This document shows, in pieces, positions 25,898 to 33,655 of a DNA stretch of 64,000 nucleotides (position 1 is its first letter; each line of letters opens with the position of its first letter). The notes under the pieces were generated by a model. It was given only the letters and a program-made list of their open reading frames with translations. It made no database searches and had not been told where the DNA came from. Origin of the DNA: Massilia sp. Bi118 (GTDB lineage: Bacteria; Pseudomonadota; Gammaproteobacteria; Burkholderiales; Burkholderiaceae_D); NCBI RefSeq assembly GCF_918697865.1, contig NZ_CAKKMV010000009.1, positions 1-64,000 of the forward strand. The letters are read 5' to 3'. The position numbers and the translations under genes are program-made.

Positions 25898-27346
25898 ATG
25901 AACCAGGAACAGGTGGTGGTGATCGGGGGTGGCCTGGCGGGCCTGTCCTGCGCGGTGGCGCTGGCCGACCAGGGTTTGAAGGTGACCGTGCTGGAAGCGG
26001 CGCCGGGCCTGGGCGGCAGGGCGTCCAGCTGGGCGGAGGCAAACACCGGCGACGTGGTCGACATCGGCCCGCACATCTTCCACTCCGAATACCACAACAT
26101 GACGGCCTTCCTGGAGCGCATGGGCACCAGCCGCCTGATCACCTGGCAGCCGCGCAAGGTGCTGACCATCGCCAGCAAGCCGGACGCCCTGCCGCTGAAG
26201 CACGCGCCGCTGCCGCCGCCCTTGAGCCTGATGCCCAGCATCCTCAAGGCGCCAGGCCTGCATCTCGAGGACTACCTGTCGATGGCGAAGGTCGCCATGC
26301 GCGGCATGGAATTCGGCGAGGAAGAAGTCGACAAGCTCGATGCGGAATCCGCCCTCGATTTCCTGCGCCGCAAGGGCGTGAGCGAAGACCTGATCGACTG
26401 GTGGTGGCGCTTTGCCGCCATGGTCGTGACCAATGTGCCGCTGGAGCGCTGTTCTGCGGCCTCGCTGCTGCGCATCCACGCCCAGCTGTCCGGCTACAGG
26501 GAACTGCACTTCGGCTTCGGCGCCGTGGGCCTGGGCGAGTTGTACACCGACCAGGCGACGAAAATCATCGAAGACGCCGGCGGCCGCGTGCTGACCGGGA
26601 CGAAGGTGGCGTCGCTGCTGCTCGACCGCGGCGTCGACGGCGTCCTGCTGGAAGACGGCACGAAGATCTTCGCCGAGACCGTGGTCAGCGCCGTGCCGCC
26701 GCAGCAGCTGTTCGAGATGCTGCCGCCCAGCCTGGCCGCGCAGGCGCCGTTCGCGCTGTGCGACAGTTTCGAGCCCAGTCCCTACATCAGCTGCTACCTG
26801 TGGTTCGACCGCGAGCTGAAGACAGAGCGCTTCTTCTCCCATTTGTGGTCGCCGCGGCGCCTGAACTACGATTTCTACGACCTGTGCCAGATCCGCCATG
26901 GCTGGCAGGGCCGGCCGACGGTCATCGCCAGCAACATCATCTACAGCCACCGCGCGCAGGGTATGAGCGATGAGGATATCGTGCGCGAGACCATCGGCGA
27001 GATCTCCGAGTTCGCGCCGCTGGCGGCGCAGGCGAAGGTGGTGCACGCCGACATCCACCGCATCACCATGGCGATCCCCTGCCCCACGGTCGGTTTCGAG
27101 CGCAAGCGCCCGGCCGCGCGCACGTCGGTTCCCGGCCTGATGCTGGCCGGCGACTGGACCCGCACCCACGTGGCATGCACCATGGAAGGCGCAGTCAAAT
27201 CCGGCTTCACGGCGGCCGAGCAGGTGCTGGCGGAGCGCGGCCAGGATGTGCAGCTGGCGATCCCCTCGCGTGAATACGACGGCATCGCCGGCATGGTGCG
27301 CAATGCTGCGGCGGGCAAGCGCGGCGTTTCTCCTGCCCCGGAATGA
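25898..27346 (+). CDS. FAD-dependent desaturase/amine oxidase-family protein
   Basis: The ATG at 25898 (GGAAGGGA upstream) gives 482 residues. The N-terminus has the FAD-binding dinucleotide motif VVVIGGGLAGLSCAVALADQ and a downstream GGRASSW. The end has the typical second FAD motif LMLAGDWTRTHVACTMEGAV. The overall pattern fits the phytoene/zeta-carotene desaturase and hydroxysqualene dehydroxylase (HpnE) group. The FAIGPHIFHSEYHN-like region (seen as DIGPHIFHSEYHN) and a Trp-rich DWWWRFAAMVV segment are characteristic. No carotenoid or hopanoid genes flank it, so the substrate cannot be named. Confidence 0.82.
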   Translation: MNQEQVVVIGGGLAGLSCAVALADQGLKVTVLEAAPGLGGRASSWAEANTGDVVDIGPHIFHSEYHNMTAFLERMGTSRLITWQPRKVLTIASKPDALPLKHAPLPPPLSLMPSILKAPGLHLEDYLSMAKVAMRGMEFGEEEVDKLDAESALDFLRRKGVSEDLIDWWWRFAAMVVTNVPLERCSAASLLRIHAQLSGYRELHFGFGAVGLGELYTDQATKIIEDAGGRVLTGTKVASLLLDRGVDGVLLEDGTKIFAETVVSAVPPQQLFEMLPPSLAAQAPFALCDSFEPSPYISCYLWFDRELKTERFFSHLWSPRRLNYDFYDLCQIRHGWQGRPTVIASNIIYSHRAQGMSDEDIVRETIGEISEFAPLAAQAKVVHADIHRITMAIPCPTVGFERKRPAARTSVPGLMLAGDWTRTHVACTMEGAVKSGFTAAEQVLAERGQDVQLAIPSREYDGIAGMVRNAAAGKRGVSPAPE

Positions 27347-27411
27347 GGTCAACCGCGGAGCGGATGGCGCGTTGCTGGCATACTAATGCCGTCACCGCTA
27401 CAGGAGCCATC

Positions 27412-28188
27412 TTGAAGAAATCCGTATCGATCGCGCTCGCCGCCGCCTTGCTGGCAGCCGCGAACTTCGCCCAGGCCGCCATTCCGGTCTACGGCTTCGT
27501 GGTCAAGAACACCTACCCGCACGATCCGCAGGCGTTTACGCAGGGCCTGTTCATCAAGGATGGCCAGCTGTACGAAACCACCGGCCAGAAAGGCCAGTCC
27601 ACATTGCGCCGCGTCGAGCTCAAGACAGGCAAGGTGCTGCAGAAGAAAGACCTGGCGGACGAATACTTCGGCGAAGGCTCGGCCCCGGTCGGCGACACCA
27701 TCGTCGGCCTGACCTGGCAGTCGAACGTCGGCTTCATCTACGATGCGAAGACCTTTGCGCTGAAGGGCCGCTTCAACTACAAGGGCGAAGGCTGGGGCCT
27801 GGCCAGCGATGCGAAGAACGTCTACATGAGCGACGGCAGCGCCGAGATCCGCATCCTCGACCCGAAGACCCTGGAAGAGCGGCGCCGCATCCGCGTGACG
27901 GCCGAGGGCAAGCCTATCGCCCAGCTGAACGAACTGGAAATCGTCGACGGCGAGCTGTATGCCAACGTCTGGGGCACCGACGTGATCGCGCGCATCGACC
28001 CGGCCAGCGGCAACGTGGTCGGCTGGATCGACCTCACCGGCCTGCTGCCGCCGGCGCAGCGCGGCACCAGCTCGGTCGACGCGGTCCTGAACGGCATCGC
28101 CTGGGATGGCAAGCACCGCAAGCTGTACGTGACCGGGAAGCTGTGGCCGAAGCTGTATGAGATCGAGCTGGTGCAGATCAGGCGTTAA
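27412..28188 (+). CDS. Periplasmic glutamine cyclotransferase
   Basis: The family is a five-bladed beta-propeller that cyclises N-terminal glutamine to pyroglutamate. I chose the TTG at 27412, which sits 6 nt after CAGGAG and starts exactly at a signal peptide (KKSVSIALAAALLAAANFAQ). The mature protein starts after AQA, and the total is 258 residues. Family motifs are YPHDPQAFTQGL, GEGWGLASD and QLNELEIVDGELYANVWGTD, containing the conserved acidic residues. It lies 65 bp after the FAD enzyme gene and may be cotranscribed with it. An upstream ATG at 27343 would give an unlikely N-terminal extension. Confidence 0.88.
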   Translation: MKKSVSIALAAALLAAANFAQAAIPVYGFVVKNTYPHDPQAFTQGLFIKDGQLYETTGQKGQSTLRRVELKTGKVLQKKDLADEYFGEGSAPVGDTIVGLTWQSNVGFIYDAKTFALKGRFNYKGEGWGLASDAKNVYMSDGSAEIRILDPKTLEERRRIRVTAEGKPIAQLNELEIVDGELYANVWGTDVIARIDPASGNVVGWIDLTGLLPPAQRGTSSVDAVLNGIAWDGKHRKLYVTGKLWPKLYEIELVQIRR

Positions 28189-28203
28189 TGCACGCGTGGG
28201 CGC

Positions 28204-28230
28204 GTCATTGAGGCCCCCGGCCTCAATGAC
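28204..28230. terminator. Perfect 12-bp hairpin between converging genes
   Basis: GTCATTGAGGCC-CCC-GGCCTCAATGAC forms a perfect 12-bp stem with a 3-nt loop. Flanking GTGGG and CCCAC extend it imperfectly. It lies between the converging cyclotransferase and dehydrogenase genes and could stop transcription from both sides. No T-run follows on either strand. Confidence 0.6.
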
Positions 28231-28236
28231 CCCACC

Positions 28237-29253
28237 CTACGTGACGGCAATCACTACCTTGCCGAAGTGCGAGCCCGACTCCATGTGGCGGTACGCTTCC
28301 TTCGCCTGGTCGAAAGTAAATACGCGGTCGACCACGGGCTGCAGGCCGCTGGTGTCGGCAAAGCGCATCAGCTTCTCCAGCATGGTCCGGCTGCCGACGA
28401 AAATGCCGACCATGCGCTTGGCGCCGGCCAGCAGGGTGGCGGGATTGACCTCGCCGCCGAAGCCGCTGACGCCGCCGATGATGGCGACGCTGCCGCCCAT
28501 CGCGCTCGATGCCACCGAGCGGTTCACCGTGCCCTGCCCGCCCACTTCCAGCACCACGTGCGCGCCCACGCCGTGGGTCAGGCGCAGCACTTCCTCCTGC
28601 CATTCCGGGAAGCTGCGGTAGTTGATCGTCTGGTGCGCGCCCAGCTCCCGGGCGCGCTGCAGCTTCTCGTCGCTGGACGAGGTGATGACGGTCTTCAGGC
28701 CCGCGGCGATGGCCAGCTGCATGCCGAGCACCGAGACGCCGCCGGTACCCAGCAGCAGCACGGTATCGCCGGGACGGATGCCGTTGCTCGATTCGAAGAT
28801 CGCGTTCCAGGCGGTCACGCCGGCGCAGGGCATGGTGGAGGCGTCGACGAAGCTCATCCCCGGCGGGATCTTCACCAGCGCATCTTCCGGCAGCACGACT
28901 TCCTCGGCCAGCATGCCGTCGATGTCGCCGCCCAGCGCGTGGCGGATCTTGTCCGGGCCCGTCGGCCCGTCCTGCCAGTAAGGGAAAAAGGAGGCGGCCA
29001 CGCGGTCGCCCACCTGCACCCGGCTCACGCCCGCGCCCACCGCCAGTACTTCGCCGGCGCCGTCCGAGCAGGGAATGATCGGATCGTCGACGGTGACCAG
29101 GTAGTTGCCGCTTGCCACCATCAGGTCGCGGTAGTTCAGCGACACCGCGTGCACGCGCACGCGCACCTCGCCGATGCCCAGTTCACGCTCGGGGAAATCC
29201 ACGCACCGCAGCCCGTCGATGCCATCGCCGGGGAGAATCTGGTAAGCCCGCAT
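28237..29253 (-). CDS. Zinc-type alcohol dehydrogenase / quinone oxidoreductase-like protein
   Basis: The 338-residue product is a medium-chain dehydrogenase/reductase. It has the GroES-like N-terminal domain (VSLNYRDLMVASGNY; PCSDGAGEVLAVGAG) and a Rossmann domain with VLLLGTGGVSVLGMQLA for NAD(P). The usual structural zinc cysteines are absent, and only one Cys (IPCSDGAG) occurs near the normal catalytic zinc region. It may therefore be one of the zinc-free reductases. The direction of the reaction and substrate are unknown. It is transcribed alone, downstream of the terminator of the small gene at 29320. Confidence 0.87.
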   Translation of the reverse strand: MRAYQILPGDGIDGLRCVDFPERELGIGEVRVRVHAVSLNYRDLMVASGNYLVTVDDPIIPCSDGAGEVLAVGAGVSRVQVGDRVAASFFPYWQDGPTGPDKIRHALGGDIDGMLAEEVVLPEDALVKIPPGMSFVDASTMPCAGVTAWNAIFESSNGIRPGDTVLLLGTGGVSVLGMQLAIAAGLKTVITSSSDEKLQRARELGAHQTINYRSFPEWQEEVLRLTHGVGAHVVLEVGGQGTVNRSVASSAMGGSVAIIGGVSGFGGEVNPATLLAGAKRMVGIFVGSRTMLEKLMRFADTSGLQPVVDRVFTFDQAKEAYRHMESGSHFGKVVIAVT

Positions 29254-29265
29254 CGTTGCCCTCCG

Positions 29266-29299
29266 TTAAAAAAGCCCGCCCTGCAGCAGGAACGGGCTT
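29266..29299 (-). terminator. Rho-independent terminator of the 34-residue small gene
   Basis: Read leftward, the stem AAGCCCG/CGGGCTT encloses an inner CCTG-CAG-CAGG stem and is followed directly by a run of six T. This is a textbook intrinsic terminator. It lies 21 bp after the stop of the small gene at 29320-29424 and ahead of the dehydrogenase gene. Confidence 0.8.
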
Positions 29300-29319
29300 G
29301 TGCCTTGGGGTGGCTTGGG

Positions 29320-29424
29320 TCAGACGCGGCGCACCGGATTACCGTGGTAGGTCTGTTTCATGAACTTCGCTTGCACTTTTTTCAGCAGAAAGCCGGCAAT
29401 GGCCATCATGATCATCTTGCGCAT
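29320..29424 (-). CDS. Small 34-residue protein, hydrophobic N-terminus and basic tail
   Basis: This short gene starts at ATG 29424, 7 nt after a GGAG ribosome binding site. It encodes MRKMIMMAIAGFLLKKVQAK and then 14 more residues ending VRRV. It has its own intrinsic terminator, so it is a complete transcription unit rather than leftover sequence. The N-terminal hydrophobic stretch is short (about 13 residues) and the tail is basic. Membrane-associated small proteins of this kind are common, but no function can be assigned. Confidence 0.6.
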   Translation of the reverse strand: MRKMIMMAIAGFLLKKVQAKFMKQTYHGNPVRRV

Positions 29425-29503
29425 GATTATCTCCGTCCTGTAGATAATGAAAGGGTTGGAGACAAGCTTACCGAAAAAACCCGGAGCCGCGGCGCGAGAT
29501 AGG

Positions 29504-31249
29504 CTAGCGCTTCTGTGACGGGATGAAATCGCTGAGCACCGCCTCGCGCATCAGCTTCGGCGGCAGGATGCCCTGGGCGATGACGAAGTCGTTGAAAGCT
29601 TTCAAATGAAAGCGCTCGCCCAGCTCGATCTCGGCCAGGGTCTTCAGAGCGCGCAGTTTCACGTAGCCGTAGTAGTAGGCGGTGGCCTGGCCGGGGCTGC
29701 GGTAGGAATAGCGGTCCACTTCCGATTGCGCGAAGGGTTCGGATAGCACCACCTCTTTCATGAGGAAGCTTTTCGCCGCTTCCGGCGTCATGCGGCCCAG
29801 GTTGATCTGCGGGTCGAGCATGGCGCGCGCCATGCGCAGCAGGCGCGCATGCAGCGACACCAATTGTCCCTCCGGCGGCATGTAGGGCAGCACCAGCGCT
29901 TCCGAATACAGGCCCCAGCCTTCGACGTTGGTGCTGTTGAAGGCGAAGCGGGCGCGCGCCACCGACATGCCCTGCTCCACCATGGATGCGAACTGCAGCT
30001 CGTGGCCAGGACGCGCCTCGTGCGCGGCCAGGGTCCAGGACATCGCGGCGAAGTCGAAGTCGTTCATCTTTTCCTTCGACTTCGCGTTCGGGTTGGCCAG
30101 CGGGATCACGAATTCGCCGTACTCGCCGGTGTTGCCGATCATGCGCGGCGGGTTCATGAAGGGCGCCGGCGAGCGCGCCGCTTCGGCCGGGGTCGCGGTG
30201 CGGATGTTGGCTTCGCGCGCAGGCAGGGTCACCAGCTCGTGCTGGCGGATGATGGCTTCGATATCCTTCAGGCGATCGCGGTAAAAGGGCAGCAGCTGGT
30301 CGGACGGGATGGATGTCTTCTTCAGCTCGCGCATCACCTCGCGGTAGTCGCTCGACTTGAATCCGCGCTGGGCCGCAATGGTGTTGGCCACCACCTGCAT
30401 CTGGTCGCGCACCTCCTGGAAATCGAAGCTGGCGCGTTCGATCATCTGCTCGGGCGCGATGTCGACGCCGACGTTCTTCAGGCGGTTCACGTAGATCGCT
30501 TCCGGCAGGCGCACTTCCTTGCGCGCGCGCGGCAGGATGCGGTTCCGGACGAAGGCGTCGTAGTCCTTGACCTGCTGGCGCAGGGCCGCCATGTCGGCTT
30601 CCCAGCCGCTCAGCTTGGCTTTCTTGAATAGGTCTTCGATGCCGTCCAGGTAGGTGGCGTTGTTGTTCAGGCCTTCCTGGACCTCTTCGATGTAGGGGCC
30701 GATCAGCGCCTGATTCGCCAGGCGCTCTTCGGTGCGCGCGCGCACCAGGCTGGCGATCGGCGCATAACCCGCTTCCTTGCCGGCGTAGCGCTTCAGGCGC
30801 ACCAGGGCCAGCTTCTGGCGCTCCGGCTTGTTGCGCGGGTCGAGCAGGGCGCGCAGGCCGCCGTAGACCAGCTCACCGACATTGGTGTAGTCGAGCAGGT
30901 ACTGGCGCTCCAGCTTCATGCTGGTGACCTGCTTTTCGCGCGAGTCGATCAGGATGTCGAGGTCCTGGCGCACCTTCGGATCCTTCTCGAGCGTGCGCTG
31001 GCGGCGCAGCGCCTGCAGGCGTTTTTCGGTGTCGGCCAGTTCGCGCTCGTAGTCGCGCGGCTTGAAGTCGGCGACCATGGTGTCGAAGCTCTCGTCGCCC
31101 AGCTGGGTCGAATCCTCGGGGTGGTACTTGCCGGTGTCCTTCAGGACGGGCTGGGTGTAGGCGTCGCTGCGCGCGACCCAGGCTGGCGGAGTGGCAAACG
31201 CGCTGCCGGATGCGAGAACGAGGGCGAGACCGAGCTTGAAGCGGGACAT
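29504..31249 (-). CDS. DUF885-family secreted metallopeptidase-like protein
   Basis: The 581-residue protein has a signal peptide (MSRFKLGLALVLASGSAFAT). Its large helical domain is typical of DUF885, a family related to M32-like or thermolysin-type zinc peptidases. The likely zinc site is HEARPGHELQ near residue 416, a variant of HExxxGH, and a glutamate downstream in NVEGWGLYSEAL near residue 445. It is predicted to act in the periplasm on unidentified peptides. A charged coiled-coil segment (ERELADTEKRLQALRRQRTL) follows the N-terminus. It is a single gene. Confidence 0.85.
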   Translation of the reverse strand: MSRFKLGLALVLASGSAFATPPAWVARSDAYTQPVLKDTGKYHPEDSTQLGDESFDTMVADFKPRDYERELADTEKRLQALRRQRTLEKDPKVRQDLDILIDSREKQVTSMKLERQYLLDYTNVGELVYGGLRALLDPRNKPERQKLALVRLKRYAGKEAGYAPIASLVRARTEERLANQALIGPYIEEVQEGLNNNATYLDGIEDLFKKAKLSGWEADMAALRQQVKDYDAFVRNRILPRARKEVRLPEAIYVNRLKNVGVDIAPEQMIERASFDFQEVRDQMQVVANTIAAQRGFKSSDYREVMRELKKTSIPSDQLLPFYRDRLKDIEAIIRQHELVTLPAREANIRTATPAEAARSPAPFMNPPRMIGNTGEYGEFVIPLANPNAKSKEKMNDFDFAAMSWTLAAHEARPGHELQFASMVEQGMSVARARFAFNSTNVEGWGLYSEALVLPYMPPEGQLVSLHARLLRMARAMLDPQINLGRMTPEAAKSFLMKEVVLSEPFAQSEVDRYSYRSPGQATAYYYGYVKLRALKTLAEIELGERFHLKAFNDFVIAQGILPPKLMREAVLSDFIPSQKR

Positions 31250-31279
31250 GGCAATCCTTGGAAAGGGAGACCCCGCATT

Positions 31280-31747
31280 CTAGACCGGCTTGCTGACCAT
31301 GAACCAGAAAATGAAGACGAAGGCGATGAAAGCCGGGATGCCCAGCGCAACCCAGGTCCTGAAGTATTTCCAGTACAGCGGCGGCAGCGTTTCGGCGCCG
31401 CTGCGCGCTGCCTCCGCCGCGATGTCGCGCAGGCGGATCTGCAGCCACACGACCGGCAGCCAGCAGGCGCCGGCCAGCACGTAGAGCGTGAGCGACCACA
31501 TGATCCATTTGCTATGCAGCGGATAGCCGGCCAGGTGCATCATGTAGAAGCCGGTCGCCGGCTGGGCGATCGCGGTGGTGGCCGTGAACAGCCAGTCGGC
31601 GATCACGACGTACTTGCTGACCACGGCGATCGCGCGCACATCGCGGCTGACGTTCGCGAACAGCATGTACCAGGCGGAGCCGATGCCGGTGCCGAACAAA
31701 AAGGTCGCGGACAGGATGTGCAGCCATTTCACGACGATGTAGTCCAT
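31280..31747 (-). CDS. DUF2269-family membrane protein
   Basis: This 155-residue inner membrane protein has four hydrophobic helices (about residues 5-25, 45-65, 80-102 and 130-150). The motif WLHILSATFLFGTGIGSAWY at the N-terminus is typical of DUF2269. Its start codon shares one base with the stop of the upstream SDR gene (TAATG), so both are one operon. The molecular function is not known. Confidence 0.85.
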   Translation of the reverse strand: MDYIVVKWLHILSATFLFGTGIGSAWYMLFANVSRDVRAIAVVSKYVVIADWLFTATTAIAQPATGFYMMHLAGYPLHSKWIMWSLTLYVLAGACWLPVVWLQIRLRDIAAEAARSGAETLPPLYWKYFRTWVALGIPAFIAFVFIFWFMVSKPV

Positions 31748-33054
31748 TACGTCTCCTCATCTTCCAGTTGGTACAGAAGCCAGATGGAGGCCAGCATCGG
31801 CAGGTTCTTGGTGAGCGGCCCGTAGGGATGAACCAGGAATTCGGGCAGCTTCCACGCGATCGTCACCGTATAAAAACCGATCAGCCCCAGTTGCGCCAGC
31901 CATAGCCAGCGCCGGCGCTCGAGGAACAGGATGCCCAGGCCCATCAGCATGTCGAAGGCGGCGGCGCCGTACAGCATCAAGGGCTGCAGCTCGGCCGGAA
32001 TGCCAGTGCGCGCCAGCATCTCGTAACTGCCGGCCACCGGATACACGAAGGCGGAGACGATGGCGGTGGCGATCCACACCAGCGCGATACTGAGGCGCAG
32101 GACAGGCAGCAGCCAGTCCAGCTTTGCACGCGCACGCTCGGCGCGCGGATCGGTGACGAAGGAGGCGATCGCCCGCGCCGGCCGTCCCAGCAGACGCAAG
32201 GCCGGACCGGGGTCGCCGGTGTTGCCGCGATCGAGCATGCGCAGTGCCTCCGGATCGAGCAGACCGCCCGGCAGCCAGCGGCCAAGACGCGCCAGGCCGC
32301 GCGCGACGGCGCCCGGCAGGCGCAGCACGCGCAGGCGCTTCATGCCCATCGCATGGCGCAGGGCCGCCAGGTAATCGGTGAAGGACAGCGCGTCCGGGCC
32401 CACCAGCGGAATGCGTTGCGCCGTGCCGGTCGATGCGGCGCCGTCCTGGTCGAGGTACAGGCGCCGCTGCAGCAGGGCGACGATGGCGGCGGCCACGTCG
32501 TCGATGTGGATGGGCTGCACCAGCTGGGGTGCGTCGCCGAAGCGCAGTGCGAACGGCATGGAGGCCAGCGCCTTGAACATGCGCGCGCTGCTACCGTCGC
32601 TGCCGTACACCAGCGAGGGCTGGACGATGGCAGCGCGCAGCGGCAGCGAAGCCAGGTAGTCGTCGGCCGCTTTCTTCGACAGGTGGTAAGCCGTGTCGGC
32701 CTGGTCGTCGGCGCCCAGCGCCGAGAGCTGCACGACCATGTGCACCTCGTGCGATTCGGCGCAGGCCGCGAACAGTGCGCGCGGGGTCTGCACGTGCAGC
32801 TTGTCGAAGGTCTGCCGGCCACTTTCGCGGAAGATGCCGACCGTGTTGATCACGGCCTCGATGCCGGACAGGCGCGCCAGCCAGACGGATTTGTCGGTAT
32901 CGTTGGTGAAGTCGGCCTGGATGAAGGACAGGCGCGGGTCGGTGCTCTGCCTTGGGCGGCGCACCGCGCAGACGAGCTCATGGCCTTCCGCCAGCAGCGC
33001 CTGCAGCAGGTGCTGCCCGATAAATCCGCTTGCGCCCGTCAGCAAGATCCGCAT
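31747..33054 (-). CDS. NAD(P)-binding SDR protein fused to DoxX-like membrane domain
   Basis: Residues 1-290 are an extended short-chain dehydrogenase/epimerase-type Rossmann domain beginning MRILLTGASGFIGQHLLQAL, with a YHLSKKAADDYL segment as the YxxxK catalytic pair. Residues about 310-430 contain four hydrophobic helices in the style of DoxX-like proteins (LRLSIALVWIATAIVSAFVY onward). The 435-residue fusion is known in this family, often next to DUF2269. Translation is coupled to the DUF2269 gene. The role may lie in membrane redox or lipid-quinone chemistry, which is inference only. Confidence 0.87.
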   Translation of the reverse strand: MRILLTGASGFIGQHLLQALLAEGHELVCAVRRPRQSTDPRLSFIQADFTNDTDKSVWLARLSGIEAVINTVGIFRESGRQTFDKLHVQTPRALFAACAESHEVHMVVQLSALGADDQADTAYHLSKKAADDYLASLPLRAAIVQPSLVYGSDGSSARMFKALASMPFALRFGDAPQLVQPIHIDDVAAAIVALLQRRLYLDQDGAASTGTAQRIPLVGPDALSFTDYLAALRHAMGMKRLRVLRLPGAVARGLARLGRWLPGGLLDPEALRMLDRGNTGDPGPALRLLGRPARAIASFVTDPRAERARAKLDWLLPVLRLSIALVWIATAIVSAFVYPVAGSYEMLARTGIPAELQPLMLYGAAAFDMLMGLGILFLERRRWLWLAQLGLIGFYTVTIAWKLPEFLVHPYGPLTKNLPMLASIWLLYQLEDEET

Positions 33055-33082
33055 GCACTTCCTTTCTGATCAAGAGGACGAT

Positions 33083-33550
33083 ATGGAACCATGGAAAACA
33101 GCAATGCAGCGCGGCCTGGTCGGCGGCGCCACGTCCAGCCTGTTGTCGACCGCGGCCCTGGCTGCGCTCGGCCAACGCGAAGCGGGCAGCCCCTATGCGC
33201 CGACCAATGCCGTCAGCCATTGGCTGTACGGTGACAAGGCGGCTTCCCATTATGAAGCCTCGGCGCGATATACCCTGCCCGGTTACCTGATTCACCATGG
33301 CAGCGCGATGTTCTGGTCGGTGCTGGTCGAGCGCGTATGCGGCGATCTGTTCGACCGCAGGAATAGCGCGCTCACGCTGGGCGTGGGGACGGCGGCGGCG
33401 GCAGTGGCCTGCTTCGTCGACTACCAGCTTACGCCGGACCGGCTGAAGCCGGGCTATGAAAAGCATTTGTCGCGGCCGGCGCTGGCGGTGGTGTATGGGG
33501 TGTTTGGGGTGGGGTTGGCGATTGGGGCGATGCTGAGTCGGCGCGCCTAA
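33083..33550 (+). CDS. Hypothetical membrane protein
   Basis: The 155-residue protein starts at the ATG at 33083 (AGAGGA upstream). It has about three hydrophobic helices (GLVGGATSSLLSTAALAALG; GVGTAAAAVACFVDY; AVVYGVFGVGLAIGAML). A histidine pair occurs in LPGYLIHHGSAMFWSVL. I recognise no named family with certainty. It is divergent from the SDR gene by only 28 bp, so promoters must overlap the gene starts. It is followed by REPIN-like element B. Confidence 0.7.
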   Translation: MEPWKTAMQRGLVGGATSSLLSTAALAALGQREAGSPYAPTNAVSHWLYGDKAASHYEASARYTLPGYLIHHGSAMFWSVLVERVCGDLFDRRNSALTLGVGTAAAAVACFVDYQLTPDRLKPGYEKHLSRPALAVVYGVFGVGLAIGAMLSRRA

Positions 33551-33551
33551 G

Positions 33552-33635
33552 CCGTCATTCCCGCGCAGGCGGGAATCCAAGTTGAGCTAGCGTACAGCAA
33601 ACAAACTTGGGTTCCCGCCTGCGCGGGAACGACGG
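33552..33635. repeat. REPIN-like paired inverted repeat B (CCAAGTT subfamily)
   Basis: The left arm CCGTCATTCCCGCGCAGGCG and inverted right arm GCCTGCGCGGGAACGACGG flank a centre with CCAAGTT and AACTTGG. It is of the same subfamily as element A. It lies between a converging small membrane protein gene and the TonB receptor gene. Confidence 0.85.
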
Positions 33636-33655
33636 TTTTGCAGCTAACGATTAGT

